Assembly (NCBI GenBank): GCA_916048095.2
Contig: OU696572.1
Location: forward strand, 2,197,362-2,261,361
Direction: 5' to 3'
Origin: Sacculina carcini
Lineage: Eukaryota; Arthropoda; Thecostraca; Sacculinidae
DNA length: 64,000 nucleotides
Part shown: one piece after another, positions 28,105 through 37,939 of the stretch
How positions within the stretch are numbered: the stretch's first letter is position 1
Layout: every line of letters begins with the position of its first letter
The notes under the pieces: generated by a model
What the model was told of the DNA's origin: nothing
Databases searched by the model: none
What the model saw: the letters and a program-made list of their open reading frames with translations, nothing else
Position numbers and translations under genes: made by a program

Positions 28105-30288
28105 AATTTCTTGCGAAATTTTCCAAAACTTTCAACATTCCTGTCCGTAAAGGTTTCTTCCCTCACCTCCTCAACACTACGGACAATCAAAATTATGTAG
28201 GTCCTTTTCCTTCAGCCGATATGTTCGACCTGGGTCGCATGTCCACCGAACAGCGCGCCGAGTTTCTCACTTGGCATGCCTCGCAGGTGGGCCGGCAGTA
28301 TGACCTGCGCCAGGAAATGGGAGCGTACTGCCGCGATGATGTCAATGTACTTCGTCTCGGTGGTATGCGTTTCCGCCAACAATTCATCGATGTGACTGAG
28401 GTGGACCCATTTCAGAGCATCACGCTTCCATCTGCGTGTCATGAAGTGTGGCGTCAAAAGTTTTTGCGCAAAGACAGCGTCGCGTTGATACCGAGCCATG
28501 AGCACTACCGACCATGTGGCAACTACTCGAAGAAATCGATCCAGTGGCTGGAACTGGAGGCGTCGTCTCGCGACATCAATATCCAGCACGCATTGAACTC
28601 TGGTGAGGTGCGTATTGGGTCGTACAAAGTGGACGGCTATGCCAAAGTGGGAGACCAACACCTTCGAGTTTCGAGTTTCTCGGTTGCTATTTTCATGGTC
28701 ATCGGCATTCTGGGATGTGCTCAAACGGCGCCAGCAAAAACTGTCGCTATGTGATGAACAGTGGGGCTCCATCAACGCGCCATCTATACGATGCTACCAT
28801 GGCTCGTCTGGCGATACTGCGAGCCCGACCCGACACAACTCTCATCACCATCTGGGAGTGTGAATTTGATGCACTACTTCGAGACGATGACGACCAATGT
28901 TGTCGCGCCGAAGCAGTGCAAGTCTTGCCGCCGATGTTCGGGACGCGTTCTACGGAGGGCGAACAGAGGTGTTTCGTCACTACGCCGAATGTGCTGGTGA
29001 CGAGCGGATCGAGTACGTTGATGTGTGCTCCTTGTATCCTTACATCCTTAAAAACGGCAAATTTCCCCTTGGTCATCCTTCTCACATTTTCCGTCCTCCC
29101 ATCACAGATTTTCACATGTATTTCGGCATCATTTATTGCACCATTCTCCCGCCACAGAATCTTCACGTTCCCGCCCTTCCCGCACGCATCAACGACCGCC
29201 TCATGTTCACTATGTGTAGAACATGTGCCGAGCAGGGTATCGGTGGCAATTTCACCACGAGGTCGCCGCCGTGTCACCATTCGGACGAGGAGCGCAGTCT
29301 CACTTCCAGCTGGGTGTCGCTGGAAGTAGCAAAAGCTTTGGGGTTGGGATATCGGCTCACTTCCATCCACGAGTTTTGGCACTTTGCCAACACCACACAG
29401 CTCAACGACGGCGAGGCAGGCGGATTGTTTGCACAATATGTAAACAAGTTTTACGCCCTCAAGGTCGGCGCCGAGGGTTATCCCGCTCACGTGCAGACTG
29501 ACGACGACCGACACGACTACCGACAGACTCTCGAAGCGCGTGACGGTATAACCCTGCCGACCATTGAGAGGAATCCGGGCCTGAGAGCTGTGGCCAAATT
29601 GTGCCTCAACAGCCAGTGGGGCAAGTTGGCTCAGCGCGCAAACCTGGGGCAGACTGAATACGTCACTTCCATGCGTCGTGTTTACGATCTGCTGGAGGAT
29701 CCCGTCATGGAGGTCTCCGCGTGTGACCTCATATCGGTGGCTGACGATAGTGAGGGGGACAGTACCATGCACGATGTATGGAGGCTGACTTACTCCCATC
29801 GAAAAGACAAGACTGTGGCCGGTCCGCTTAAAACTAACATCATCCTTGCTGCTTTTGTCACATGCCAAGCCCGACTTTATCTTTACTCTTTCCTGCAACT
29901 CCTTAATCCTTTTCAGCTAATATACTGTGACACAGATTTAGTCATTTACAAAGCATCACCAGAAATGCCGCGCATCACATCACATTTTCTCGGCGACATG
30001 ACTGACGAACTGACTTGTTTCGGGGCAGGCAGCTATATTTCTCATATAGTCTGTCTGTCTCCCAAAAATTACGCTTTTACTGTACACACACCAGACGGGG
30101 GCACCAAGACTATAATAAAAATGCGCGGTATCACACAAACACACGACACGCAGCAGCTTATTTCCTTGGACGCTTTCCGATCCTTGTTAGAGGCGCCTGG
30201 TTCCACAATCAAAGTCCCCTTTCGACAATTTAAAAAGACTGCAGATCTTAAGATAATTACGGTGGGAGAGAAAAAATTAATAGGTTAG
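28104..30288 (+). pseudogene. Polinton DNA polymerase B (type B2), 5'-truncated and frameshifted
   Basis: Protein-primed family B polymerase that would replicate the element. The sequence starts within the protein, at a GFFPHLLNT block just after the displaced repeat; the N-terminal and exonuclease part is gone. Three frames carry it in turn: one to about 28680 (including YCRDDVNVLR), a second to about 28920 (with TIWECEFD), and a third from about 28930 to 30288. The last frame has motif A (DVCSLYP, about 29018-29040), motif B (CLNSQWGK, about 29600) and motif C (YCDTD, about 29923-29937), which appear intact. With two shifts and a missing N-terminus it is a pseudogene, unless the shifts are assembly errors. 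Confidence 0.9.
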
Positions 30289-30411
30289 TGTCCAGTAAAC
30301 GCAGGGTCCTTCCCGATTATCGTACCTTCCCGTATGGCTTCATCGACTGACCGACCGACCGACCGACATCATCATCATCGTTATTTATTGCTATTTATTT
30401 GTTGTGTTACC
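30249..30411 (+). repeat. 163-bp direct repeat, copy 2
   Basis: Overlaps the last 13 codons of the polymerase frame and its 3' flank; probably the original location of this sequence. It is followed by TGTTAGTTGTGCTAG-type short repeats and (GT)n to about 30650. Confidence 0.92.
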
Positions 30412-30925
30412 AGTGTTAGTTGTGCTAGGTGTGTTAGTTGTGCTAGATGTATTGGTTTATAATATAAAAGTGTCGACTGTGTTAGTGTGTTAATTGTGCT
30501 AGTGTGTTAGCTGTGTTAGTGTGTACACATGTTTCGGTGTGTGTGTGTGTGTGTATGCGTATGTTGAACCGGTTTTCGAGAGCCCCGGCACGCGCCGACG
30601 TGTGTGTGTGTGTGTGTGTGTATGTGTGTGTGTGTGTGTGTGCAGGCTTTAATATACAAGTGTTGACGTGTAAACGTGTCATTCAATTGATAATCACCGA
30701 GATGGTGACGCATATAATATTGCTGCTTCTTTCACTATTGCTCATTGTCAGTCATGTTGAATGTTTAATTGCAGAGCTGGTAATTGTGGGATTGTTATAT
30801 GATCCGATTAAGCGCCGAGGGTGTTTGGCTAGTGATGCTCAGCGCAAAACCGGTCTCACATCAGCAAATCCTTTATATAATACCCTTATAGTTAAACGAA
30901 GATCAGTTTCATCGATACGGCGAGT
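30412..30925 (+). other. Polinton spacer with GTTAGT and (GT)n repeats
   Basis: Short tandem GTGTTAGT/TGTGCTAG units (30415-30525), two (GT)n tracts, then unique sequence. A weak hydrophobic ORF at 30504-30968 is not convincing. Confidence 0.45.
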
Positions 30926-31585
30926 ATGGAAACGTTTGACCCACGTCTTGTTACAGCGTTCACAATGATCTTGTCCGGTCCTTCAGGGTCCGGCAAGAGT
31001 CAATTAATAGTCGACATGCTGACACGGGCGGACCAAGTGCTCACCCGAAGCCCCGATTATGTACTGTATTGCCACGGAACTGCAGCGCCCGATCATATAA
31101 ATAAGGATCTAGTTAACGAGATGCGGTACGGAGTGCCATCGCATGAGGAAATTCAACGATTGGCAAGCAAACATAAACACGGTAATGGTTGTATGGTCAT
31201 TATCGACGACTTACTGGATGCTGTGGAAGGGCCTGTTGTACGTGACATGTTTACGAAAACTTCGCGTCACGACAACATGAGTGTCCTATTTGTCACCCAA
31301 AACACGTTTCTCAAGTCGCCCAACTACCGCACAATCAGTCTAAATACAAATTATTATGTATTTTTCCGTATTTTCGAGATCAAACACCACTGCGCGCATT
31401 TGCTCAGCAGTACATGCCAGATAATATCAGATTCATTATGGATGTTTATAGAGACGTAATGAAGAAAATGTACGGTCATTTGCTTGTGGATTTGCGTCAA
31501 CAAACTGACAACAGACTACGTGTGCGTAGCAATGTGTTGGAACAACCCATAACAGTATATCTTCCCGCTTTGAGGTATAAATCTA
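30926..31585 (+). pseudogene. Polinton packaging ATPase (FtsK/HerA-type), frameshifted and interrupted
   Basis: Walker A GPSGSGKS (about residues 18-25), Walker B VIIDD (about 90-94), and a sensor-like LFVTQN block (about 122-127) are those of the A32-like genome packaging ATPases of Polintons and related viruses. The first frame is open to about 31395; the C-terminal part (MPDNIRFIMDVY, then GHLLVDL) continues in another frame to about 31580. There repeat family B begins with TCTATAATAATAAAG. One frameshift and a repeat-generated C-terminus make it a probable pseudogene. Confidence 0.88.
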
Positions 31586-32400
31586 TAATAATAAAGCTCA
31601 ACGTACATGTGTGAGTGAGTGAGTGAGTGTGTGTGCAGAACGGCACATTGGTGTATATTGGTGTATGTGTCTGTGTGTCGATATGCCATGACTCACGTGC
31701 ATTGCAGCGAGCGTTTGCAAATGCCCAGTGGCGTGCAGAGTGCGTAGTAAAACAGAGTGTTTAAATAAGTACATTGTCGTGCATGTGCGTGTTCCACAGG
31801 CGTTTTTCGAGTGGATATGTGTAGCTTACCAATATTGTAATTGTAATTAACATTTATTTTTCTACTGGTGTTTGTTTTTCATCATTATTCTACACACTGC
31901 GCCATTCAGTTGAGCGATTGCTAGAAACGCTCATGCGAGATTGCCACCTCAGGCACACACACACTCACATACACACTGACATACATGCACACACACACAC
32001 ACATACACACTGACATAGATGCACACACACACACACATACACATACAGGTACACGTACACACACACACACATACATACACAGTGTACAGAACGGCACACT
32101 GATGTATATATTGGTGTGTGTGTCTGTGTGTCGATATACCATGACTCACGTGCATTGCAGCGAGCGTTTGCAAATGCACAGTGGCGTGCAGAGTGCGTAG
32201 TAAAACGGAGTGTTTAATTAAGTACATCGTCGTGTATGTGCGTGTTCCAGAAGCGTTTTTCAGGTGTATATGTGTAGCTTACCAATATTGTAATTGTAAT
32301 TATCATATATTTTTCTATTGGTGTTTGTTTTTTACCTTTATTCTACACACTTTTGTCATTCAGTTGAGCGATTGCTAGAAACTTCCCTGCCAGATTGCCA
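31586..32400 (+). mobile_element. Dispersed repeat family B, copy 2, with internal tandem duplication
   Basis: The first unit (31586-31985) is nearly identical to 12826-13240, including the TCTATAATAATAAAGCTCAA start and the CACACA tract. A second, more diverged unit (about 32083-32402) repeats the GAACGGCACA...GCCACC body, and a faint third repeat starts near 32450. It interrupts the Polinton after the ATPase. Confidence 0.75.
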
Positions 32401-32639
32401 CCACATCTTTTCTGCGAACTGTTCTTGCATAATTTTGCAATTCTTCCCAGGAATGGCACACACGATACCGTTTTGCATTTTGTATTGGTATGTGTGTCCG
32501 TGTGCCGAAATTCTATGAACGAACACGTGTGCAGCCAGTGTTTGTATGCGTGTGCGTCTGTATGTGCGATGCGAACTTATATAATGTCGTGCACACGGAT
32601 TGTGCAACATTTTGATGATCAGACGGCGATTCTGTCGCA

Positions 32640-33354
32640 GGCTGGTTAAACGTACCAGAACCATAATACCAATATTCGCGTGCCTTTGGCACTAATGGTT
32701 GAAGCGTATCCGACTCAATGTGAGTATGAACACTTGAATTTTATATGCCTACACTACTTATTGAATTATATGTGGTTACACTTGTTATTTGCTCTGTTCT
32801 GGATGTTACTGCGGAAACCCGTTGCGGAGGCTGGACCTGCAGTGTTCCAGTCGGGGCCGTTAGGTTTTGTACAACCATGGACACATGCTGATCATGCTTA
32901 CCGCCCTGGCAGTAGTGTAAATGCTTAATTATGCGTTTGCGCCTGCGCATGTGGGAGCTTACGTTGCTGCATTTCACTTGGATTAGGCCTCCAGGGGAAC
33001 CACGTAAAAAAAACGCGTCGAATGTTGATACCTCCTGGGTGACGTGGAAAGTCAACATCTTACAACACTTGATGCTACTCGCAGACAACGCCTATTGCTT
33101 CAGCATCTATCGCTATTCACCGCTTGCTGTGGTGTTGCAACATCCTTGCGACACCATTTGTTTGCATTGGCCTTGACGTTTGCTTCAAGTGCATTATCAT
33201 CATATTTGCATTGCTATCCCAGACAAAACTCAAGGCGACCGCATCACTTACAATACAACAAACGAAGCTACGAGACGCACGTAGTGCGGATCTACTAGCG
33301 ACCATAACCGCACGAAGTAGCACATATAGTTGAACAAGTGAATCATTTGTCAAC
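32640..33354 (+). other. Polinton-internal region without a recognisable gene
   Basis: It has a short hydrophobic ORF (32680-32928, with a YMWLHLLFALFWMLL stretch) and overlapping weak frames at 33044-33333. It may be decayed capsid or accessory sequence, but nothing can be assigned. A GTGCCTTTGGCACTAAT hairpin at about 32679-32695 could be the 3' end of repeat B. Confidence 0.35.
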
Positions 33355-33672
33355 ATGTCGTCGACGTTGCAACGCTGTTGGCCGACAATCGAATCACTTC
33401 CGCGTCTCACACACCGTCAACAAAAAGCCGTTCTCAACACGTACGATACGGGCTATTGTGAAATTTGTCATAACCTGTTGCAAGACCGTGTCCCTTTGGA
33501 AAAGAAACAAAAGCGTCGCCTATCCAAATACAAGAAAATACTGCGTAAATTGGGTGACAAACGTCCGTCACTGAAGACAAAACAACGAGTGTTGGTGCAA
33601 AGCGGAAAATTTCTCTCCGCCCTTATACCCGTGGTTGCATCGGTTATAAGCTGTATACTGTCTGCAAAGTAA
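33355..33672 (+). CDS. Small basic/hydrophobic Polinton protein, 105 aa
   Basis: Open frame with N-terminal LPRLTHRQQKAVL, a basic middle (KKQKRRLSKYKKILRKLGDK) and a hydrophobic C-terminus (FLSALIPVVASVISCIL). This basic-then-hydrophobic layout resembles small virion-associated proteins seen in Polintons and adintovirus-like elements; the exact role is unknown. Its stop overlaps the start of the next ORF. Confidence 0.6.
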   Translation: MSSTLQRCWPTIESLPRLTHRQQKAVLNTYDTGYCEICHNLLQDRVPLEKKQKRRLSKYKKILRKLGDKRPSLKTKQRVLVQSGKFLSALIPVVASVISCILSAK

Positions 33673-34199
33673 TGAGCGCCTTCCAACGAATGGTTCTCAT
33701 ATCGCAAGCCACATATGATGAAATGCATGGTCGAACCATAGCCGCAGCCACACCCTCTCTAGAACAAATTCTCAACAAGTCTACAGGGAATGCCGAAGCG
33801 AAACGGATCGAGTACATGAACGCCTGGCGCCCTGAACAGGCCACCGCTCCTGCTCCGTCTGTAGAGACTGATAAATGGCTCCAGCTTGTACCATCCAGCT
33901 ATAAAAAACACGCACAATTCGTGCTTTCCCAATTGAGCAATGTGCTGAGATGGGACAACAACACCGGTATCATTTATCTCAATCACGCACAAATTCCTCG
34001 GAGCAATATTGTCGACGTGGTAAACTATATCGTTCGACGTCGTAAAAGTGTTCCTGAGCCAACAGGGTGGGCACAGCTGCGACAATTGATTGAGTCGTTG
34101 AATTTACCGCGAGAAGTTGCTCCGAATATTCACGGGCAGCGAGTTTCGACAGTTGATCAACGATCGGCAAATATCCCACGCAAATGGATAGTAGGCTGA
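33672..34199 (+). CDS. Hypothetical Polinton protein, 175 aa
   Basis: Open frame between the small basic protein and the integrase, overlapping the latter by 16 nt. It begins MSAFQRMVLISQATYD and has a WLQLVPSSYKKHAQFVL block and a basic YIVRRRKS stretch. Position and start resemble an uncharacterised protein often found next to the integrase in arthropod Polintons. No catalytic motif seen. Confidence 0.55.
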   Translation: MSAFQRMVLISQATYDEMHGRTIAAATPSLEQILNKSTGNAEAKRIEYMNAWRPEQATAPAPSVETDKWLQLVPSSYKKHAQFVLSQLSNVLRWDNNTGIIYLNHAQIPRSNIVDVVNYIVRRRKSVPEPTGWAQLRQLIESLNLPREVAPNIHGQRVSTVDQRSANIPRKWIVG

Positions 34200-34987
34200 T
34201 TTGGTCGCAAAGAACCAAACAACTCCATCGTCCAGTACGTAAGCGCTTCGTACACAATGCATACACCTCCACTGGACTAAATGATACATGGCAAGTTGGT
34301 TTGTGCGATGTTTCACGTCTGCGTGGGCATAACACACAAGTACGTTATTTGTTGGGTGTAATTGACGTGTTTAGCAGACAAGCATATGTGCGTGCACTAC
34401 ATAGTAAACGGGGACCGGCCGTGGCCAAAGCAATGAACCATATTCTCACCAACAATTCCACACCGATGCAAATAATGAGCGACCATGGTGGTGAATTCAC
34501 AGGGCGAGAATTTCAACGTGTAATGAAAGAGCACAACATCTATCATTATACGACATCTACAATCATACGGAAGGCATGGATAATTGAACGATTTTTCCGT
34601 ACTCTGCTCTCGCTGATACACAAGTTTATGACCGAAAACAACACAAAACACTTTGTCAAAAATCTACCTCAATTGGTGAATTTGTATAACAGCACTGTAC
34701 ATAGATCAATCGGTATGGCACCTCGCGCTGTAACTTTATCAAATCAACACTTGGCCAACACATTGACGCGCAAAAAGCAAACACCAAAGCTTCGTGTAGG
34801 CGATCATGTGCGAATGTTTATTCCGAAAACTCTATTTGAAAAAGGATATCGACAGACATTTAGCAACGAAACGTTCAAAATTGATTCCATATACAAACGT
34901 CGATCAATTCCGATGTATAAGTTGTGTGATGATGATGGAAATTTGATTACCGGGACATTTTACTATCAAGAACTTCAACGTGTTTGA
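34184..34987 (+). CDS. Polinton integrase (retroviral-type, DDE)
   Basis: 267 residues, open. The DDE core is visible: WQVGLCDVSRL with the first Asp (about residue 41), IMSDHGGEF with the second (about 99), and WIIERFFRTL with the Glu (about 134). The C-terminal part has LRVGDHVRM and FYYQELQRV blocks, the SH3/chromo-like tail shared by Polinton and gypsy integrases. It would insert element DNA. The start may lie further downstream than the ATG at 34184, since that overlaps the previous ORF. Confidence 0.93.
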   Translation: MDSRLIWSQRTKQLHRPVRKRFVHNAYTSTGLNDTWQVGLCDVSRLRGHNTQVRYLLGVIDVFSRQAYVRALHSKRGPAVAKAMNHILTNNSTPMQIMSDHGGEFTGREFQRVMKEHNIYHYTTSTIIRKAWIIERFFRTLLSLIHKFMTENNTKHFVKNLPQLVNLYNSTVHRSIGMAPRAVTLSNQHLANTLTRKKQTPKLRVGDHVRMFIPKTLFEKGYRQTFSNETFKIDSIYKRRSIPMYKLCDDDGNLITGTFYYQELQRV

Positions 34988-35149
34988 ATACAACATGAAT
35001 ATTGGAACATTGTCTTTGCGACCGATTTATTCAAACCGTTTCTTATATATATTTCAAGTATGATTGAAAATTATTATATTCTCGTCTCTGCCAAACATCG
35101 ACTTGGCGATCCCGATATAATGAGTATCGTGACATAAAATAGAAATAAA

Positions 35150-35589
35150 GGAAAAAAGTTGGGTTGGGCATAGAATAAAGAATAAATATAATAAGAAAGG
35201 AAGAATAAGAAATAAAAAAATATAAGTTGGGTTGGGTCAGGCTGGGTATAGAATAAAGAATAAATATAATAAGAAAGGAGGAATAAGAAATAAAACTAAA
35301 AGTTAGGTTGGGTCGGGTTAGGTATAGAATAAAGAAGTTAGGTTAGGTATACACAAAGAAGTTAGGTTAGGTTAAAAAAAAAAGTTAGGTTAGGTTAAAA
35401 AAAAAGTTAGGTTAGGTATATAAAAAAAGTTAGGATAGGTATACACAAAAAAGTTAGGTTAGGTTAAAAAAACTAAAAAAAAGTTAGGTTAGGTTAAAAA
35501 AACTAAAAAAAGTTAGGTTAGGTTAGGTTAGGTTAGGTATACACAAAAAAGTTAGGTTAAAATGTCACAAAGTGTAGTACTCTTCTACT
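35150..35589. repeat. Right Polinton terminal inverted repeat, (TTAGG)n-rich
   Basis: Blocks of GTTAGGTTAGG with A-run spacers (35336-35565) and a TTGGGTTGGG-type inner part (35155-35330). The last 45 bp are the inverted partner of the left end. The inner part is longer than the left repeat. Confidence 0.92.
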
Positions 35590-35813
35590 GTGTTGGCCTC
35601 AGTTGTAGCTCTAAACATCAGCAGAGTGTCAGCGTCGTTCAAACTGACACCATGACGACCGACACGCCGTCCAGCTACTGTCTGCAGCACGGGCTCGTTG
35701 CCAAACACTGTGCCTGCCACATAAGGCTCAGCATGAGGTTTGCCACCGTGGCTGTTGACTGCGTCGGCGCCCGGCGCGGTTCTCACCAGTCGCACGGACA
35801 CGCTCGGTGTGCT
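35590..35813 (-). CDS. PHGDH: PHGDH exon, 5' piece before the Polinton
   Basis: D-3-phosphoglycerate dehydrogenase catalyses the first step of serine synthesis (3-phosphoglycerate to 3-phosphohydroxypyruvate with NAD). This exon encodes part of the C-terminal regulatory region. SVSVRLVRTAPG, then EPYVAGTVFGNEPVLQ, then LNDADTLLMFRATTEAN correspond in order to LLAVALAGAP, GLVQGTTPVLQ and DLPLLLFRTQTSD segments of animal PHGDH. Acceptor tatgcggcatcag, phase 0. The exon is cut in the N-T-S codons by the Polinton and resumes at 27309. Confidence 0.88.
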
Positions 35814-36371
35814 CTGATGCCGCATAAAAACAGTCAGCATGTTCAAACTAAGCAAGAAATAGTTTATGCGAGCGGCGAGGCTCTTGGAGAGCAGAGCCGT
35901 AGCAGTCGCCTTCTGAACCCCTCGCCCGGAAGCCCCAAGTGTTGACAGACCCTTTGACTCAAGCATGATATTAAGATTTATCATGAAGGATCGCATAAAT
36001 GTCCCGTAAGTACCCCAGGAGACAGGGGATGTTCGTAGCTGCATTTTTCCATAGATTTAATAGTGCTTTATACGGACCCCCGTATTGCTCTCCAAGAGGT
36101 CCATAAAACTTCTCATCGGCTCTGCTGGAGAGGCTCAGTCTGCGGGCAATAATGCCGCCGCTTCTTATGTAATTCTTTATCGGCTTTCGCCTTTTAGAAT
36201 TAGTTATTGATTCTTATTCATTGGTATTCATATCCATCTCATTCATCATTATTTCGCTTATTTATTTCATTGCTCAAATCCGTTCAATAAACATTGTGTC
36301 GAGATTCGCGGTGAGGGGATGAAAGCTATCGTGCATTAGTGCTCAAAGTTGACTCAGTTGGCGAATTCCAC

Positions 36372-36435
<64 letters not shown>

Positions 36436-36475
36436 CTTATATCTCCAGGAATATACGCTCATACTATCATCGTAC
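35814..36475. other. PHGDH intron: dispersed GC repeat and (TA)n
   Basis: 35865-36000 is related to the TGTTGAGGGGCC/ATGATATTAA repeat of 18400-18500; 36295-36372 is part of dispersed repeat R; 36372-36433 is (TA)n. No gene. Confidence 0.5.
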
Positions 36476-36639
36476 CTGTTTTGTGTCTGCCGGTATCCGG
36501 TGAAATTTCAACTGAACTCCAGCGTCGTGAGCTTGCAGTGATGCGTTTACCAGGCTGACTCCGTTGTTGGTAACGGCCGCCATCACCCCGGCCAACACGT
36601 CCTGTCCAAGACTGTCGGACAAGGTCGCGTGTTGCTTGC
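36476..36639 (-). CDS. PHGDH: PHGDH exon (regulatory domain)
   Basis: Acceptor ctgttccttgtag, donor gtacga. It encodes ATLSDSLGQDVLAGVMAAVT, then GVSLVNASLQAHDAGVQLKF, colinear with the LSPAVIVGLLKEAS...VNLVNAKLLVKEAGLNV region of animal PHGDH. It ends in phase 0, matching the next exon. The phase at its start (two leading bases) does not fit the strong donor of the upstream exon; see that entry. Confidence 0.88.
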
Positions 36640-36989
36640 CTACAAGGAACAGCAGCATGCTATCATTAGTTCTCATACTATCATCGGTGGCGTAGCGTAG
36701 AAGGGTTCGGGGGCAGAAAAGGGTGGTCTTTCTCGGGGGAACAAGACTCGCCGAAGACGTTGAATCGGAAGACAGCATATCTGAGTGGTTTTCTTGAATA
36801 TACCGTCTTATATTTTCCGTTTTAATCTTAAATTCTAGCCGGGACTAAAACGAGACCGAACGTACATTGGGTGCAATCTCCTTAGCTCTATCTCCCATCC
36901 CCTGATATATGATATCCCCAAATTATTCATCCCTACGGAGAGAAGATACGCTGAAATCGGGAGCTAGGGATTATACACTTAAAGGTTAG

Positions 36990-37341
36990 AGGTTGCTAAA
37001 GGTTAAAGGTTAAAGGGCCTCAGGTGAGAGCAGCTACACGGGAAGACGGTGAGACGCCGAAGCTTATGAACACACAGGTGTGCCTCGTGAAGCTTGCTGT
37101 CACCACAGAGCCCACTCTCTCCACGCTATGGCGCGACAAGGACGGAAGTCGTATTAGAGAGGGCAACTTCCCTAGAATTAATGGCACAACACATGACTGA
37201 TACCTGGTATCATTTATTGCTGGGTGGACAGGGGCTGTTGAATTATATAATTATCCCAAAGAAATTCCTCTCCCCGGTTTTCGAACCACGGACCTCCCGC
37301 TTGTGAGGCGGTTGTGCTACCACTACACCACGGAGTCCAAC
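36990..37341 (-). mobile_element. tRNA-Val(CAC)-derived SINE, apparently complete
   Basis: The - strand head starts GTTGGACTCCGTGGTGTAGTGG, with box A TGGTGTAGTGG (complement of 37320-37330) and box B GTGGTTCGAAAACC (about 37277-37289). An anticodon arm CCGC-CTCACAA-GCGG reads CAC (Val). The body continues through CTGTCCACCCAGCA, CAGTCATG and CACACCTGTGTGTTCATAAG, and ends in TTTAACC repeats near 36990. It lies in a PHGDH intron with its 5' end only about 8 bp from the splice donor. Confidence 0.92.
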
Positions 37342-37349
37342 AAACATAC

Positions 37350-37552
37350 CCGACACATAACATGCCGGCTCCCGCAAATTGTAGTCCAACTGCCGTCAAA
37401 TGTACGAGCACGGTGAACGTGCGGGGCAGTCGGCCCCCGAGCAGTGCCACCAATGTCTTGCCGAGAATCTGGCACAAATGGATCCACGGTCGCAGCTCAG
37501 GTGACAACATGGTTGTCATAAAGGTGGCGTTCACCAAACCGGACAAACGACC
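37350..37552 (-). CDS. PHGDH: PHGDH exon (end of catalytic part into regulatory domain)
   Basis: Acceptor gtgagtgtattag. It encodes GRLSGLVNATFMTTMLSPEL and RPWIHLCQILGKTLVALLGG, colinear with GKSLTGVVNAQALTS and KPWIGLAEALG of animal PHGDH. The strong donor gtatgt leaves phase 2 while the next exon needs phase 1. A weaker donor gtgtcg seven bases earlier would fit. Either that site is used or there is a one-base error. The exons for the NAD-binding part must lie beyond the window to the right. Confidence 0.9.
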
Positions 37553-37588
37553 CTAATACACTCACACAGAGAGGTGAATATATGATAG

Positions 37589-37911
37589 CACCGTGGTTCT
37601 TAACATGGGTTCGATTGAACCCCAGGGGTACGGTAAGTCAGTTTCAGGGGTTCGGCGGTTTGGTTCACCCACTTATATAATTCGTGGCGTCAAACTATAT
37701 TTGGTCATTAATGGTTGCAGTACATCGCACCGTATCGCTTGGCCTTGATATCTGTGCTGCAAGCAACACGGTCCTCTCAGTAGTAGCCTACTTGTGTGAC
37801 TGTCTTTATAGTTCGTGATTTGTGATTTTTCATATAACACTTTAAACACGAATGGTTCTATGAATACTGGTATGTAACTTGTGTGGTTCAATGCCTCCAA
37901 TACCATTGCTG
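37589..37911 (-). mobile_element. hAT-type MITE, diverged copy
   Basis: Inverted relative to the copy at 22900: shares GGTTCGATTGAACCCC, CAGTAGTAGCCTACTTGTGTGA and CCTCCAATACCATTGCTG blocks. Target duplication not clear. In the intron upstream of the first PHGDH exon seen here. Confidence 0.6.
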
Positions 37912-37939
37912 ATTTATGAAGAGTAGATGCTAGAATATT

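Larger units (their letters stand above)
27310..35594 (+). mobile_element. Polinton/Maverick element, 8.3 kb, inside a PHGDH exon
   Basis: The element spans 27315-35589, with inverted terminal repeats starting AGTAGAAGAGTACTACACTT and a 5-bp direct repeat GTGTT on each side (27310-27314, 35590-35594); Polintons usually make 6 bp. All genes are on +: an unknown ORF, protein-primed DNA polymerase B (broken), packaging ATPase (broken), a small basic/hydrophobic protein, an unknown ORF and integrase. No capsid or protease genes are seen; the 31.6-33.3 kb segment where some would be expected is filled by repeat family B. It is shorter than typical (15-20 kb). Confidence 0.93.

Noticed and set aside
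28747-29898. 383-codon - strand ORF opposite polymerase B
   Set aside because: Antisense to a region with clear polymerase motifs on +; no recognisable domain.
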